Source: DATACZ01 sp036258795 (lineage in GTDB: Bacteria; Actinomycetota; CADDZG01; JAHWKV01). From it: a stretch of 9,815 nucleotides of DNA. The translations under genes and the position numbers were made by a program. Positions 1-6,016 of this stretch are shown piece after piece. The stretch covers positions 1 through 9,815 of the forward strand of contig DATACZ010000169.1 of the NCBI GenBank assembly GCA_036258795.1, written 5' to 3'. The first letter of the stretch is position 1; each line of letters opens with the position of its first letter. The notes below the pieces were generated by a model. The model did not search any database and had not been told where the DNA came from. It saw nothing but the letters and a program-made list of their open reading frames with translations.

Positions 1-1007
1 AAGGAGCGCAGATCGCTGATCGCATAGCGGAGCTTCGCGATGCGCTCGACTCCCATGCCGAAGGCAAATCCCGTGATCTCGGGGTCATAGCCGACCGCTC
101 GGAATACGTTGGGGTGAACCATCCCCGCCCCCATGATCTCGATCCACCCCTCCCCTTTGCAGGTGGGGCAGCCGGCCTTGTCGCAGGCGAAGCAGGACAC
201 GTATACCTCCGCCGAGGGCTCGGTGAAGGGAAAGTAGCTTGGGTTCATTCTGACCTCGAGATGTGACCCGAAGGTCGCTTTGGCGAATACCTCGAGGGTT
301 CCCTTCAGGTCTGCGAAGCTGATCCCCTCGTCGACGGCCAGTCCCTCTATCTGGGTGAACACCGCCAGGTGGTTGGCGTCGACCTCGTCCCTCCGGCAAA
401 CAGTTCCAGGAAAGACGACATACAGGGGCGGCTTGGATGCCTCCATCGAGCGAATCTGCATGGGCGACGTGTGGGTCCTCAGCAGCAGAGGCGTATCGCC
501 GTCGCTCTCAACGTAGAAGGTGTCGTGCATGGAGCGCGCGGGGTGGTCCGGGGGAAAGTTGAGCGCCTGAAAGTTGTAGTAATCGGTCTCGATTACCGGA
601 CCCTCAGCCACCTGGTAGCCCAGCCCGACGAAGACGTCGACTATCTCCTCGAGCACTTGCGTAAGGGGGTGAAGGCGGCCCGCCGGAGGCCGGCGTCCCG
701 GCAAGGTGACGTCGACCCTCTCCGCCTCCCACCGTCCTGCCTGCTCAAGAATCTCCAGCCTTGAGCGTTTCTCGGCAATCTGTGACTCGATGAGGTCCCG
801 GACCTCGTTGGCGGCCCTCCCCACCGTCTTCCGGCTCTCTACCGGGAGGCTGGCTAAGCTTTTGCCTACCCTGGCGAGAGGTCCCTTGCGCCCGAGAAAC
901 TGGATTTCAAGCTGTCGCAGCTGCTGGCTATCGGCCGCTGTATCCAGGGCCGCCAGCGCCTCGTCACGTACGGCGTGTAGTTCGGAGATAAGGGTGTCCG
1001 GCGTCAT
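1..1007 (-). CDS. pheS: Phenylalanine--tRNA ligase alpha subunit (3' end beyond window)
   Basis: Cytoplasmic class II aminoacyl-tRNA synthetase subunit; with PheT it forms an alpha2beta2 enzyme that charges tRNA-Phe. The 335 visible codons carry an N-terminal helical tRNA-binding arm (about residues 1-90) and then the catalytic core: HPARSMHDTFY (155-165), RTHTS (177-181), FPGTVCRRDE (motif 2 region, 199-208), FPFTEPSAEV (259-268) and GMGVERIA (317-324, motif 3). A Cys-x2-Cys-x4-Cys-x2-Cys cluster (C272, C275, C280, C283) lies between FTEPSAEV and GWIEIMGAGMVHP, as in Bacillus-type PheS. Only about 15-20 C-terminal residues should be missing. The ATG at 1007 is chosen because it fits the family N-terminus, has AAGGG 9 nt upstream, and overlaps the kinase stop in the sequence ATGA, which suggests translational coupling. 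pheT is expected just beyond position 1. Confidence 0.97.
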   Translation of the reverse strand, partial: MTPDTLISELHAVRDEALAALDTAADSQQLRQLEIQFLGRKGPLARVGKSLASLPVESRKTVGRAANEVRDLIESQIAEKRSRLEILEQAGRWEAERVDVTLPGRRPPAGRLHPLTQVLEEIVDVFVGLGYQVAEGPVIETDYYNFQALNFPPDHPARSMHDTFYVESDGDTPLLLRTHTSPMQIRSMEASKPPLYVVFPGTVCRRDEVDANHLAVFTQIEGLAVDEGISFADLKGTLEVFAKATFGSHLEVRMNPSYFPFTEPSAEVYVSCFACDKAGCPTCKGEGWIEIMGAGMVHPNVFRAVGYDPEITGFAFGMGVERIAKLRYAISDLRS

Positions 1008-2059
1008 GCCTCCCCGCCCTTGGGCAGCGTGAAGCTAAACTCCGCTCCCCCACCGGGGGCCTCCTCGACCCAGATGTGGCCGCCATGTGCCTCGATCAGA
1101 CCCTTTGATATGTAAAGTCCCAGTCCCGTCCCGGGGTTATCGGGCCTAGCCCCGCGCCTGTAGAACTTGTTGAAGACCTGGAAGCGATGCTCCAGCGGGA
1201 TGCCCTCTCCCTCGTCGCTGACCACGATGCGCACGACCGAGTCCTGAGTGGTGCCCTTCACCGCCACCCGGCCACCTTGGGTGTATTTGAGGGCGTTCTC
1301 CACCAGGTTGGTGAGCACCTGCTCGATCTTGTCGGAGTCGGCGTAGATCTCCGGGAAGCTCTCCGGGAACTGGTACTCGATAACGTGGTTGGTAGCCCGG
1401 GGCCGCATCCGCTCCACCACCCTCTGAGCCACGTCGGAGATTCGGATCATTCGCTTGGCCAGCTGAAGCCGCCCGGCCTCGATCCGGCTAACGTCGAGCA
1501 GCTCGCCGATGAGGCGGGTGACCCTGTCGGTGTCGGCGTTGATCGTCTCGAGCAAACGCTTCTTGGCTGCCTCATCGAACCTGTCCCACCTGTTGAGCAG
1601 GGTAGCCGTGAACCCCTTGACCGAAGTAAGCGGCGACCTGAGCTCATGTGCCACCGCGGAGATGACCTCGGACTTGTCCAGATCGATGCGCTTTCGGCGC
1701 TCGATGTCTCGCAAGACCGCGGTGGTCTGAACCACCTTTCCGGATGAGTCGCGGTCGACGCTGCATGTCACCCCCACCCACAGGCGGATGCCGCTGCGGG
1801 TCAACGCCAACATCTCTTGCTCAGGCATCCCCTTTACGATCCTCATGTCCTCGTCCGAGGGACGGATGCCTATGCAGCTGCGGTTGCCGTTGGCGTCGAC
1901 GGGCCGGAGAATCTCCTCGATGTCCCGGCCGATCATCTCGTCAGCCGACCACCCGAAAAGGCGCTCGGCGCCACCAAGCCACTGCAAGACGCGCCTTTTG
2001 TCATCCATCACCACAATCGCCTCGCGCAGCTTGGAGACGATTTCATCCAGGTCACTCAA
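1004..2059 (-). CDS. Soluble PAS-domain sensor histidine kinase, orphan
   Basis: Predicted cytoplasmic histidine kinase of 351 residues with no signal peptide or membrane segment. An N-terminal PAS domain (about 5-120, ending in the usual DIERRKR linker) precedes a HisKA domain with H-box AVAHELRSPLTS (phospho-acceptor H138). The HATPase domain has N-box NLVENALKYT (N255), G1 box SDEGEGIP (281-288), F-box FNKFYRR and G2 box GTGLGLYISKG (310-320), so all catalytic boxes look intact. The start is TTG at 2059; its sequence TTGA overlaps the TGA of the upstream methyltransferase gene, and GGAG lies 9 nt upstream. The stop overlaps the pheS ATG. No response regulator is nearby. From memory, unchecked, Streptomyces and relatives also carry a sensor kinase between the rRNA methylase gene and pheS, so this placement may be an old actinobacterial feature. 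The PAS ligand is unknown; two cysteines (C62, C99) lie in it. Confidence 0.93.
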   Translation of the reverse strand: MSDLDEIVSKLREAIVVMDDKRRVLQWLGGAERLFGWSADEMIGRDIEEILRPVDANGNRSCIGIRPSDEDMRIVKGMPEQEMLALTRSGIRLWVGVTCSVDRDSSGKVVQTTAVLRDIERRKRIDLDKSEVISAVAHELRSPLTSVKGFTATLLNRWDRFDEAAKKRLLETINADTDRVTRLIGELLDVSRIEAGRLQLAKRMIRISDVAQRVVERMRPRATNHVIEYQFPESFPEIYADSDKIEQVLTNLVENALKYTQGGRVAVKGTTQDSVVRIVVSDEGEGIPLEHRFQVFNKFYRRGARPDNPGTGLGLYISKGLIEAHGGHIWVEEAPGGGAEFSFTLPKGGEA

Positions 2060-2847
2060 GCCACCGTTCTCCGTTGCCGTGCTGCCTCAAACAGCAAGAC
2101 CGCTGCGGCCATTCCCACGTTGAGTGAGTCCAATCCTCCCTTCATGGGAATGGCAACTCTGGCATCTACCGCTTCCGCCACCCCAGGGTTAACACCCGAG
2201 GCTTCGTTCCCCAGGATAAGCGCGATCTTGTTGCGCATATCAACCTGGTCGTAGACGACCTCGCCTTTGGGATCTGCGGCGAGACGCCGGAATCCGCGGC
2301 GCTCCAGCTCCTTCAGAAGCCAGCGTACCTCAACGTTTCGGGCGAGCGGAAGGCGGAAGACGGCGCCAGCGGTAGCCCTGATCACCTTGGGGTTGTAGAT
2401 GTCCACGGTCTCATCGCCCAAGAAGATAGCGTCGGCTCCTACCGCAGCCGCGCTCCTGACTATGGTTCCGGCGTTCCCCGGATCACGAACGCCGGCCAGA
2501 ACCACCACCAGCTCCAGAGGCCGTGCCAGCAGCAAGCCGGGATCGAGGTCGATGTACTCGCAGATGGCCAGAATTCCTGGTGGCGTCGTGGCTCCGGAGA
2601 TCGCATTCATTATCTGAGATGAAATCTCGATAACCGGCACTTTCCGCCGCCTGGCCAGGGTTGCGAGCTCCTCGTAGGGATCCTTGGCCGAGTCGAACAT
2701 CACGGACGTCACGGGGGCGCCGGTGACGAGGGCCTCGCCAACGCCCATCGCGCCCTCGACGATAAACCTTCGGCGGGAGTCGCGAACACCGCGCTTGGCG
2801 AGTTTCCTCGCCGCTTGGACTTGTGTGTTTCGGAGGCTGGTGATCAA
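2056..2847 (-). CDS. TrmH/SpoU-family RNA 2'-O-ribose methyltransferase (probably 23S rRNA)
   Basis: SPOUT-class S-adenosylmethionine-dependent methyltransferase, 263 residues, the usual length for RlmB/TsnR-type enzymes. An N-terminal substrate-binding domain (about 1-95) starts with the family-typical ITSLRNTQVQ. The knotted catalytic domain follows, with motif 1 RDPGNAGTIVRS (121-132; N125, R131), motif 2 ILGNEASGV (211-219; E215) and motif 3 IPMKGGLDSLNVG (233-245; S241, N243). The start is TTG at 2847; the conserved N-terminus begins exactly there and the next in-frame Met lies well inside the domain. No convincing ribosome binding site is seen, and the rplT stop is 12 nt upstream, so coupled translation or re-initiation is likely. 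Position after rplT and before pheS matches the rRNA methylase (tsnR-like) of Actinobacteria and ysgA of Bacillus. The exact nucleotide modified cannot be read from sequence; 23S rRNA is inferred from family and context. Confidence 0.93.
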   Translation of the reverse strand: MITSLRNTQVQAARKLAKRGVRDSRRRFIVEGAMGVGEALVTGAPVTSVMFDSAKDPYEELATLARRRKVPVIEISSQIMNAISGATTPPGILAICEYIDLDPGLLLARPLELVVVLAGVRDPGNAGTIVRSAAAVGADAIFLGDETVDIYNPKVIRATAGAVFRLPLARNVEVRWLLKELERRGFRRLAADPKGEVVYDQVDMRNKIALILGNEASGVNPGVAEAVDARVAIPMKGGLDSLNVGMAAAVLLFEAARQRRTVA

Positions 2848-2859
2848 CGGTGCTGGCCG

Positions 2860-3231
2860 CTAGGCCGACGCTGCTGACTCCCCAGGTTGTTTGGCGGTCT
2901 CGACCAGTGCCGCAAAGGTGGCGGGATCATTGACCGCCAGCTCGGCCAGCATCTTCCTGTCGACCTCCACCCCGGCTTTCTGAAGGCCCTCCATCAGGCG
3001 GCTGTACGAAATCCCATTGTTTCTAGCCGCGGCGTTGATTCGAACTATCCACAGCCTGCGAAACTGGCCCTTTCGGTCCCGACGGTCGCGGTAAGAATAG
3101 GACATGGAGTGAAGCAGCTGCTCTTTTGCCACCTTGAAACGGCGGCTGCGGGCCCCTCGGTACCCGGACGCGGCAGCCAGCACCTTTCGGCGGTGCTTGC
3201 GCTTGTGTACGCCTCGCTTGACCCTGGCCAT
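2860..3231 (-). CDS. rplT: 50S ribosomal protein L20
   Basis: Primary 23S rRNA-binding protein required early in large-subunit assembly; in several bacteria it also represses its own operon. The 123-residue product has the typical very basic N-terminal arm (MARVKRGVHKRKHRRK) and the conserved globular part with YRDRRDRKGQFRRLW (47-61) and INAAARNNGISYSR (65-78). The length is slightly above the usual 117-120, with an Ala/Ser-rich tail. The ATG at 3231 lies 2 nt after the rpmI TAG, so translation is probably coupled. The next gene, the RNA methyltransferase, begins 12 nt downstream. Confidence 0.98.
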   Translation of the reverse strand: MARVKRGVHKRKHRRKVLAAASGYRGARSRRFKVAKEQLLHSMSYSYRDRRDRKGQFRRLWIVRINAAARNNGISYSRLMEGLQKAGVEVDRKMLAELAVNDPATFAALVETAKQPGESAASA

Positions 3232-3233
3232 AC

Positions 3234-3428
3234 CTACAACCCGAGCATCTTCTTGACTCGAGGAGCGTCCGCCTTGGACACGAGTCCCCTTCGCTGGAGG
3301 CGCCTTCGCAGGGTGCCAGGCTTGTGCTCGAGGTAGTGGGCGACATGCCCCTGCGTCCGCACGAGCTTGCCCGTCGCGGTTGGACGGAACCGCTTCGCTG
3401 CGCCCCTATGAGTCTTCATCTTCGGCAC
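3234..3428 (-). CDS. rpmI: 50S ribosomal protein L35
   Basis: Small basic large-subunit protein of 64 residues with the standard motif MPKMKTHRGAAKRF at its N-terminus and a C-terminus rich in Lys/Arg. Two in-frame GTG codons compete, at 3434 and 3428. The one at 3428 is chosen: it gives the conserved N-terminus MPKMKTHRG, and AGGAG (3440-3436) is 7 nt upstream of it. The codon at 3434 is only 1 nt from that site and would add a non-conserved Met-Ala. The gene begins 15 nt after the infC stop and ends 2 nt before rplT, the classical infC-rpmI-rplT arrangement. Confidence 0.95.
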   Translation of the reverse strand: MPKMKTHRGAAKRFRPTATGKLVRTQGHVAHYLEHKPGTLRRRLQRRGLVSKADAPRVKKMLGL

Positions 3429-3443
3429 GGCCACACTCCTCGG

Positions 3444-3998
3444 TTACGTCCTGCTCAGCTTTTGGCTCTTGTCCTTCGGCTTTTCGGTTTTCTTGATGGG
3501 AGCCAAGACCATCACCATGTTCTTTCCGTCAAGCTTCGGCATGCTCTCGACAGTCGAGACTTCCTCTAGCTCCTTGGCAAGCCTGGTCAGGAGCTTTGCG
3601 CCGAGGTCCGTGTGCTGCATCTCTCGACCACGGAACCACACCGTTATCTTTACCTTCGAGCCCTGGCTCAGGAACCTTTCGATGTGATGCCGCTTGGTGT
3701 CGTAGTCGTGAGAGGAGATCTTGGGCTTGAACTTCATCTCCTTGACCGTTACCTGCTGCTGCCTCTTGCGTGCCTCCTTGGCCTTTACGTCCTGGTCGTA
3801 CTTGTACTTCCCGTAGTCCATGATCTTGCAGACCGGGGGGTCGGCTTGAGGTGCTACCTCGACCAGGTCCAGGTCGAGGGCCTGAGCACGGCCAAGCGCT
3901 TGAGTGATGCTCATTATGCCCAGCTGTTCCCCTCCCGGACCGACAACGCGAACCTCGGGGACGCGTATGCGGTCGTTCAGCCTGGGTTCAGGGGCTAT
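3444..3998 (-). CDS. infC: Translation initiation factor IF-3, rare ATA start
   Basis: IF3 binds the 30S subunit, prevents premature 50S joining and proofreads start codons and initiator tRNA. The 184-residue product has the N-domain signature NDRIRVPEVRVVGPGGEQLG (residues 8-27) and continues to DLDLVEVAP and PPVCKIMDYGKYKY. A lysine-rich linker and the C-domain with IKEMKF-like VKEMKFKP, HDYDTKR, KVKITVWFRGRE and KLDGKNMVMVLAP follow. The in-frame ATG at 3914 would remove the first 28 residues including much of the N-domain. No ATG, GTG or TTG exists in frame between the TGA at 4007-4005 and that core. ATA at 3998 is therefore proposed, with GGGAG 9 nt upstream; CTG at 3980 is a weaker alternative without an SD. 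Rare starts are known for infC (AUU in E. coli), where IF3 discriminates against its own start codon and so limits its synthesis. Identity is certain; the start is the uncertain part. Confidence 0.95.
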   Translation of the reverse strand: MAPEPRLNDRIRVPEVRVVGPGGEQLGIMSITQALGRAQALDLDLVEVAPQADPPVCKIMDYGKYKYDQDVKAKEARKRQQQVTVKEMKFKPKISSHDYDTKRHHIERFLSQGSKVKITVWFRGREMQHTDLGAKLLTRLAKELEEVSTVESMPKLDGKNMVMVLAPIKKTEKPKDKSQKLSRT

Positions 3999-4030
3999 CG
4001 GCTGTCACTCCCAAAAAGGCGCTCGGTCAT
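3995..4030 (-). CDS. Possible 11-codon leader peptide upstream of infC
   Basis: A short ORF encoding MTERLFGSDSR starts with ATG at 4030-4028 and ends with TAG at 3997-3995. GGGAGG (4039-4034) lies 3 nt upstream of the ATG, a strong match but closer than ideal. Its stop codon overlaps the proposed infC ATA start in the sequence ATAG, the same geometry as the ATGA overlaps elsewhere in this operon. It could deliver terminating ribosomes to the poor infC start codon. The main alternatives are chance, or a base error near 4004-3997 that separates a true ATG start from infC; the two frames differ, so they cannot be joined as read. Confidence 0.35.
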   Translation of the reverse strand: MTERLFGSDSR

Positions 4031-4137
4031 CAACCTCCCGGTGACCCTAAGGCGGGGCAACACTGGTGTCACGCCGGGTCCAAACAAGGCACCTACCCTA
4101 CCACGGGGCTGCGAGTGAATACGGCTTGCCAGAAGAG
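3999..4137 (-). promoter_or_regulatory. infC operon promoter/leader region
   Basis: This 139-bp gap between hisG and infC is the longest non-coding stretch in the window and should hold the promoter of the translation operon. A possible -10 TAGGGT lies at 4100-4095 with no good -35 hexamer, so the promoter call is weak. Downstream, the segment GGGTCAC (4047-4041) can pair with three partners: GACCC (4080-4076), GTGAC (4072-4068), or, as GGTCA (4046-4042), with TGACC (4029-4025). The last hairpin would hold GGGAGG in its loop and the leader-ORF ATG in its stem. Stems are only 5 bp. A T5 run (4017-4013) follows but is not directly behind a stem, so no intrinsic terminator is called. Confidence 0.4.
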
Positions 4138-5016
4138 TCAGTCGACTATCTTCGTTATGGGAAGCTCGATGATGTCGTTCGCACCCCTGGCTTTGAGGGT
4201 CGGGATCAAGGTGTTGATCACCGACTTCTCCACGACGCTCTCAATGGCGTAGAAGCCCTCCTGCGCCAGCTTCGACACGGTGGGCGCCTTGAGTGATGGA
4301 ATCACCGACAGCACATCCTCCCGGTCTTCCTCATGAACGTTCAGCTTTACCAGCACCTTTCCCCGGGCATCGATCGCTCCCATCAGCAGGATCTTCAGCT
4401 CCTCCAGAGCTTGGCGCTTCTCGGGGTCGGCATAGGACGCAGGGTTCGCGATCAGGAGCGTGGGAGACTCCAAAAGGACGTGGATGATCCGCATACGGTG
4501 GCGGCGAAGGGTGCTTCCCGTCTCAGTCACGTCGACGATGGCGTCGACGATCTCCGGAACCTTGGCCTCCGTGGCCCCGTAGGACATGAAGATCTTCACC
4601 GGGATGCCGAGCTCCTGGAAGAGGCGGCGGGTGAGGTTGGGGTACTCGGTGGAGATCCGGCTTCCAGCCTCGATCTCTGAGGCGCTGGTGATTTGGGAGT
4701 GATCCGATACGGCAAGGACTACCTTGACCTTTCCACCCACGTACCCCTTGCTGTAAGGAAGCTCAGCGACGACCTCCACCTTTGCCCCGGTCTCCTCAAC
4801 CCAATCCAAGCCGGTCAGGCCAACGTCGAAGAATCCTTCCTCGACGTACCTGGGAATCTCTTGAGGCCGGAGCAGGGAGAACCGGTCCACCCGCGGATCG
4901 TCGACGGTGCCGTGATAGTCGCGATCGCTCCCCCGGATGAGCCGGATGTCGGCCGACTCGAACAAAGCCAAGGTCTGGTTCTCGAGGCTCCCCTTGGGAA
5001 TTACTAAGCGAAGCAT
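4138..5016 (-). CDS. hisG: ATP phosphoribosyltransferase, long form
   Basis: First enzyme of histidine biosynthesis: condenses ATP with PRPP to phosphoribosyl-ATP in the cytoplasm, normally feedback-inhibited by histidine. At 292 residues it is the long form, with two catalytic subdomains and a C-terminal regulatory ACT-like domain (about 212-292), so it should not need HisZ. Visible signatures are LRLVIPKGSL (2-11), FFDVGLTGLDWV (62-73), and the PRPP phosphate loop DVTETGSTLRRHRM (162-175) preceded by ATEAKVPEIVDAIV. The start ATG at 5016 gives the normal N-terminus. No SD is visible; a TAGCAT box lies 8 nt upstream, suggesting a leaderless mRNA. No other his gene is adjacent: infC follows on the same strand after 139 bp and sppA is divergent, so hisG stands alone in this window. 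Confidence 0.96.
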   Translation of the reverse strand: MLRLVIPKGSLENQTLALFESADIRLIRGSDRDYHGTVDDPRVDRFSLLRPQEIPRYVEEGFFDVGLTGLDWVEETGAKVEVVAELPYSKGYVGGKVKVVLAVSDHSQITSASEIEAGSRISTEYPNLTRRLFQELGIPVKIFMSYGATEAKVPEIVDAIVDVTETGSTLRRHRMRIIHVLLESPTLLIANPASYADPEKRQALEELKILLMGAIDARGKVLVKLNVHEEDREDVLSVIPSLKAPTVSKLAQEGFYAIESVVEKSVINTLIPTLKARGANDIIELPITKIVD

Positions 5017-5024
5017 GGCTGCTC

Positions 5025-5030
5025 ATGCTA
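5025..5030 (-). promoter_or_regulatory. Candidate -10 box for leaderless hisG
   Basis: TAGCAT on the minus strand fits the TANNNT -10 pattern and lies 8 nt before the hisG ATG, so transcription would begin at or next to the A of the start codon. This matches the absence of an SD. No clear -35 element is seen. Confidence 0.4.
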
Positions 5031-5035
5031 ACCGG

Positions 5036-5041
5036 TATATT
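5036..5041 (+). promoter_or_regulatory. Candidate -10 box for leaderless sppA
   Basis: TATATT on the plus strand lies 6 nt before the sppA GTG, placing the transcription start at about the start codon. No SD and no clear -35 are seen. It sits back to back with the hisG box in a 31-bp divergent gap, so the two promoters must share or compete for the same DNA. Confidence 0.4.
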
Positions 5042-5047
5042 CGATGA

Positions 5048-6016
5048 GTGGCTGGCAAGCGCTTTAAGCGCGCATCTCTGATCTCCATCGGCGTGCTTGG
5101 ACTTGTCGTCCTTTGGGTTGCCGCCTTCTCTGTTTGGCCGACCGGCTCCGGGACCGGCGCCTTTTACTCCAATTACGAAGAAGTGATGGTCGAGGAGGGC
5201 AGCTCGGAAGACAAGATCGCCATGATCAACGTCGTCGGCGAGATCTTCTCCGATCCGGAGGAGACTTTCGAGGGCGCCTCCGATACGAACATAATCGGCC
5301 AGCTCGATCAGGCCCTTGAAGACGATCGAGTAGCCGGGGTGATCGTTAACCTAGAGACTCCCGGGGGCACCGTGCTGGCCAGCGACGCCATCCACTCGAA
5401 GGTCGTTGAGGTTCGGCAGGAGGGCAAGCCTGTAGTGGCGCTTATGGGGGATGTGGCCGCATCCGGGGGCTATTACATCGCCTCGGGGGCCGACGAGATC
5501 GTTGCCTCGCCCTATACCTGGACCGGAAGCATCGGTGTGATCGCCATGCTTCCAAACTTTGAGAAGGCCGCGGGCAAGCTCGGAGTCGAAATGGCCGTGC
5601 TCAAGACCGGCCCCCTGAAGGATGCCGGCTCCCCCTTCCGAAGCTTGACGGAGCAGGAACGGATGCTCTTCCAGACGCTCATCGACGAGGCCTACAACGG
5701 ATTCGTCGACGTGGTCTCCAGGGGGCGAAGGCTCGATCCGGCACGAACGCGGGAGCTGGGCGACGGACGCATCTACTCCGGTCAGCAGGCCAAGCAGAAC
5801 GGCCTTGTCGACCACCTAGGGGATCGGAACCTGGCATTCGAGAGAGCAAAGAAGCTGGCCAAATCGCCCGCCGCCTCCCTCGTCCGCTATACGCCCACTC
5901 TTACCCTTCTGGAAGAGCTGCTGCAGTACGGCGTCAAATCCGGATTCTCGAAAGGCTTGCTCAGTGAAGCCGGGATCCGGCGACAGCCCGGGGCGGCCTA
6001 CCTATGGCTACCGTAA
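5048..6016 (+). CDS. sppA: Signal peptide peptidase SppA (short form, S49 family)
   Basis: Membrane-anchored serine protease that degrades cleaved signal peptides; in Bacillus it is also linked to cell-envelope stress. The 322-residue product has a basic N-terminus and one membrane anchor (about 9-29), then one peptidase domain. Catalytic Ser139 lies in GDVAASGGYYIASGAD (134-149) and Lys191 in KTGPLKDAGSPFR (186-198). The 52-residue spacing equals that of the Ser147/Lys199 dyad of B. subtilis SppA. The oxyanion/substrate strand LETPGGTV (102-109) is present. The start is GTG at 5048; the nearby ATG at 5044 runs into a stop within eight codons. It is the only plus-strand gene here, divergent from hisG, and its 3' end overlaps the neighbouring minus-strand fusion gene by 19 bp. 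Confidence 0.94.
   Translation: MAGKRFKRASLISIGVLGLVVLWVAAFSVWPTGSGTGAFYSNYEEVMVEEGSSEDKIAMINVVGEIFSDPEETFEGASDTNIIGQLDQALEDDRVAGVIVNLETPGGTVLASDAIHSKVVEVRQEGKPVVALMGDVAASGGYYIASGADEIVASPYTWTGSIGVIAMLPNFEKAAGKLGVEMAVLKTGPLKDAGSPFRSLTEQERMLFQTLIDEAYNGFVDVVSRGRRLDPARTRELGDGRIYSGQQAKQNGLVDHLGDRNLAFERAKKLAKSPAASLVRYTPTLTLLEELLQYGVKSGFSKGLLSEAGIRRQPGAAYLWLP

Noticed and set aside
85..399. 104-codon minus-strand open frame near the left edge
   Set aside because: It overlaps pheS in a different frame; the pheS frame shows the full class II synthetase motifs and is open to position 1.
1187..1747. 186-codon open frame on the plus strand opposite the histidine kinase
   Set aside because: It is antisense to a kinase with every catalytic box intact, resembles no protein family, and long antisense frames are expected in high-GC coding DNA.
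3432..3434. GTG at 3434 as the rpmI start
   Set aside because: It is only 1 nt from the AGGAG site and adds residues before the conserved MPKMKTHRG; the GTG at 3428 fits both spacing and family.
4013..4047. Rho-independent terminator or attenuator ending in the T5 run of the infC leader
   Set aside because: The only hairpin nearby has a 5-bp stem and lies 7 nt from the T run, too weak and too distant to call.
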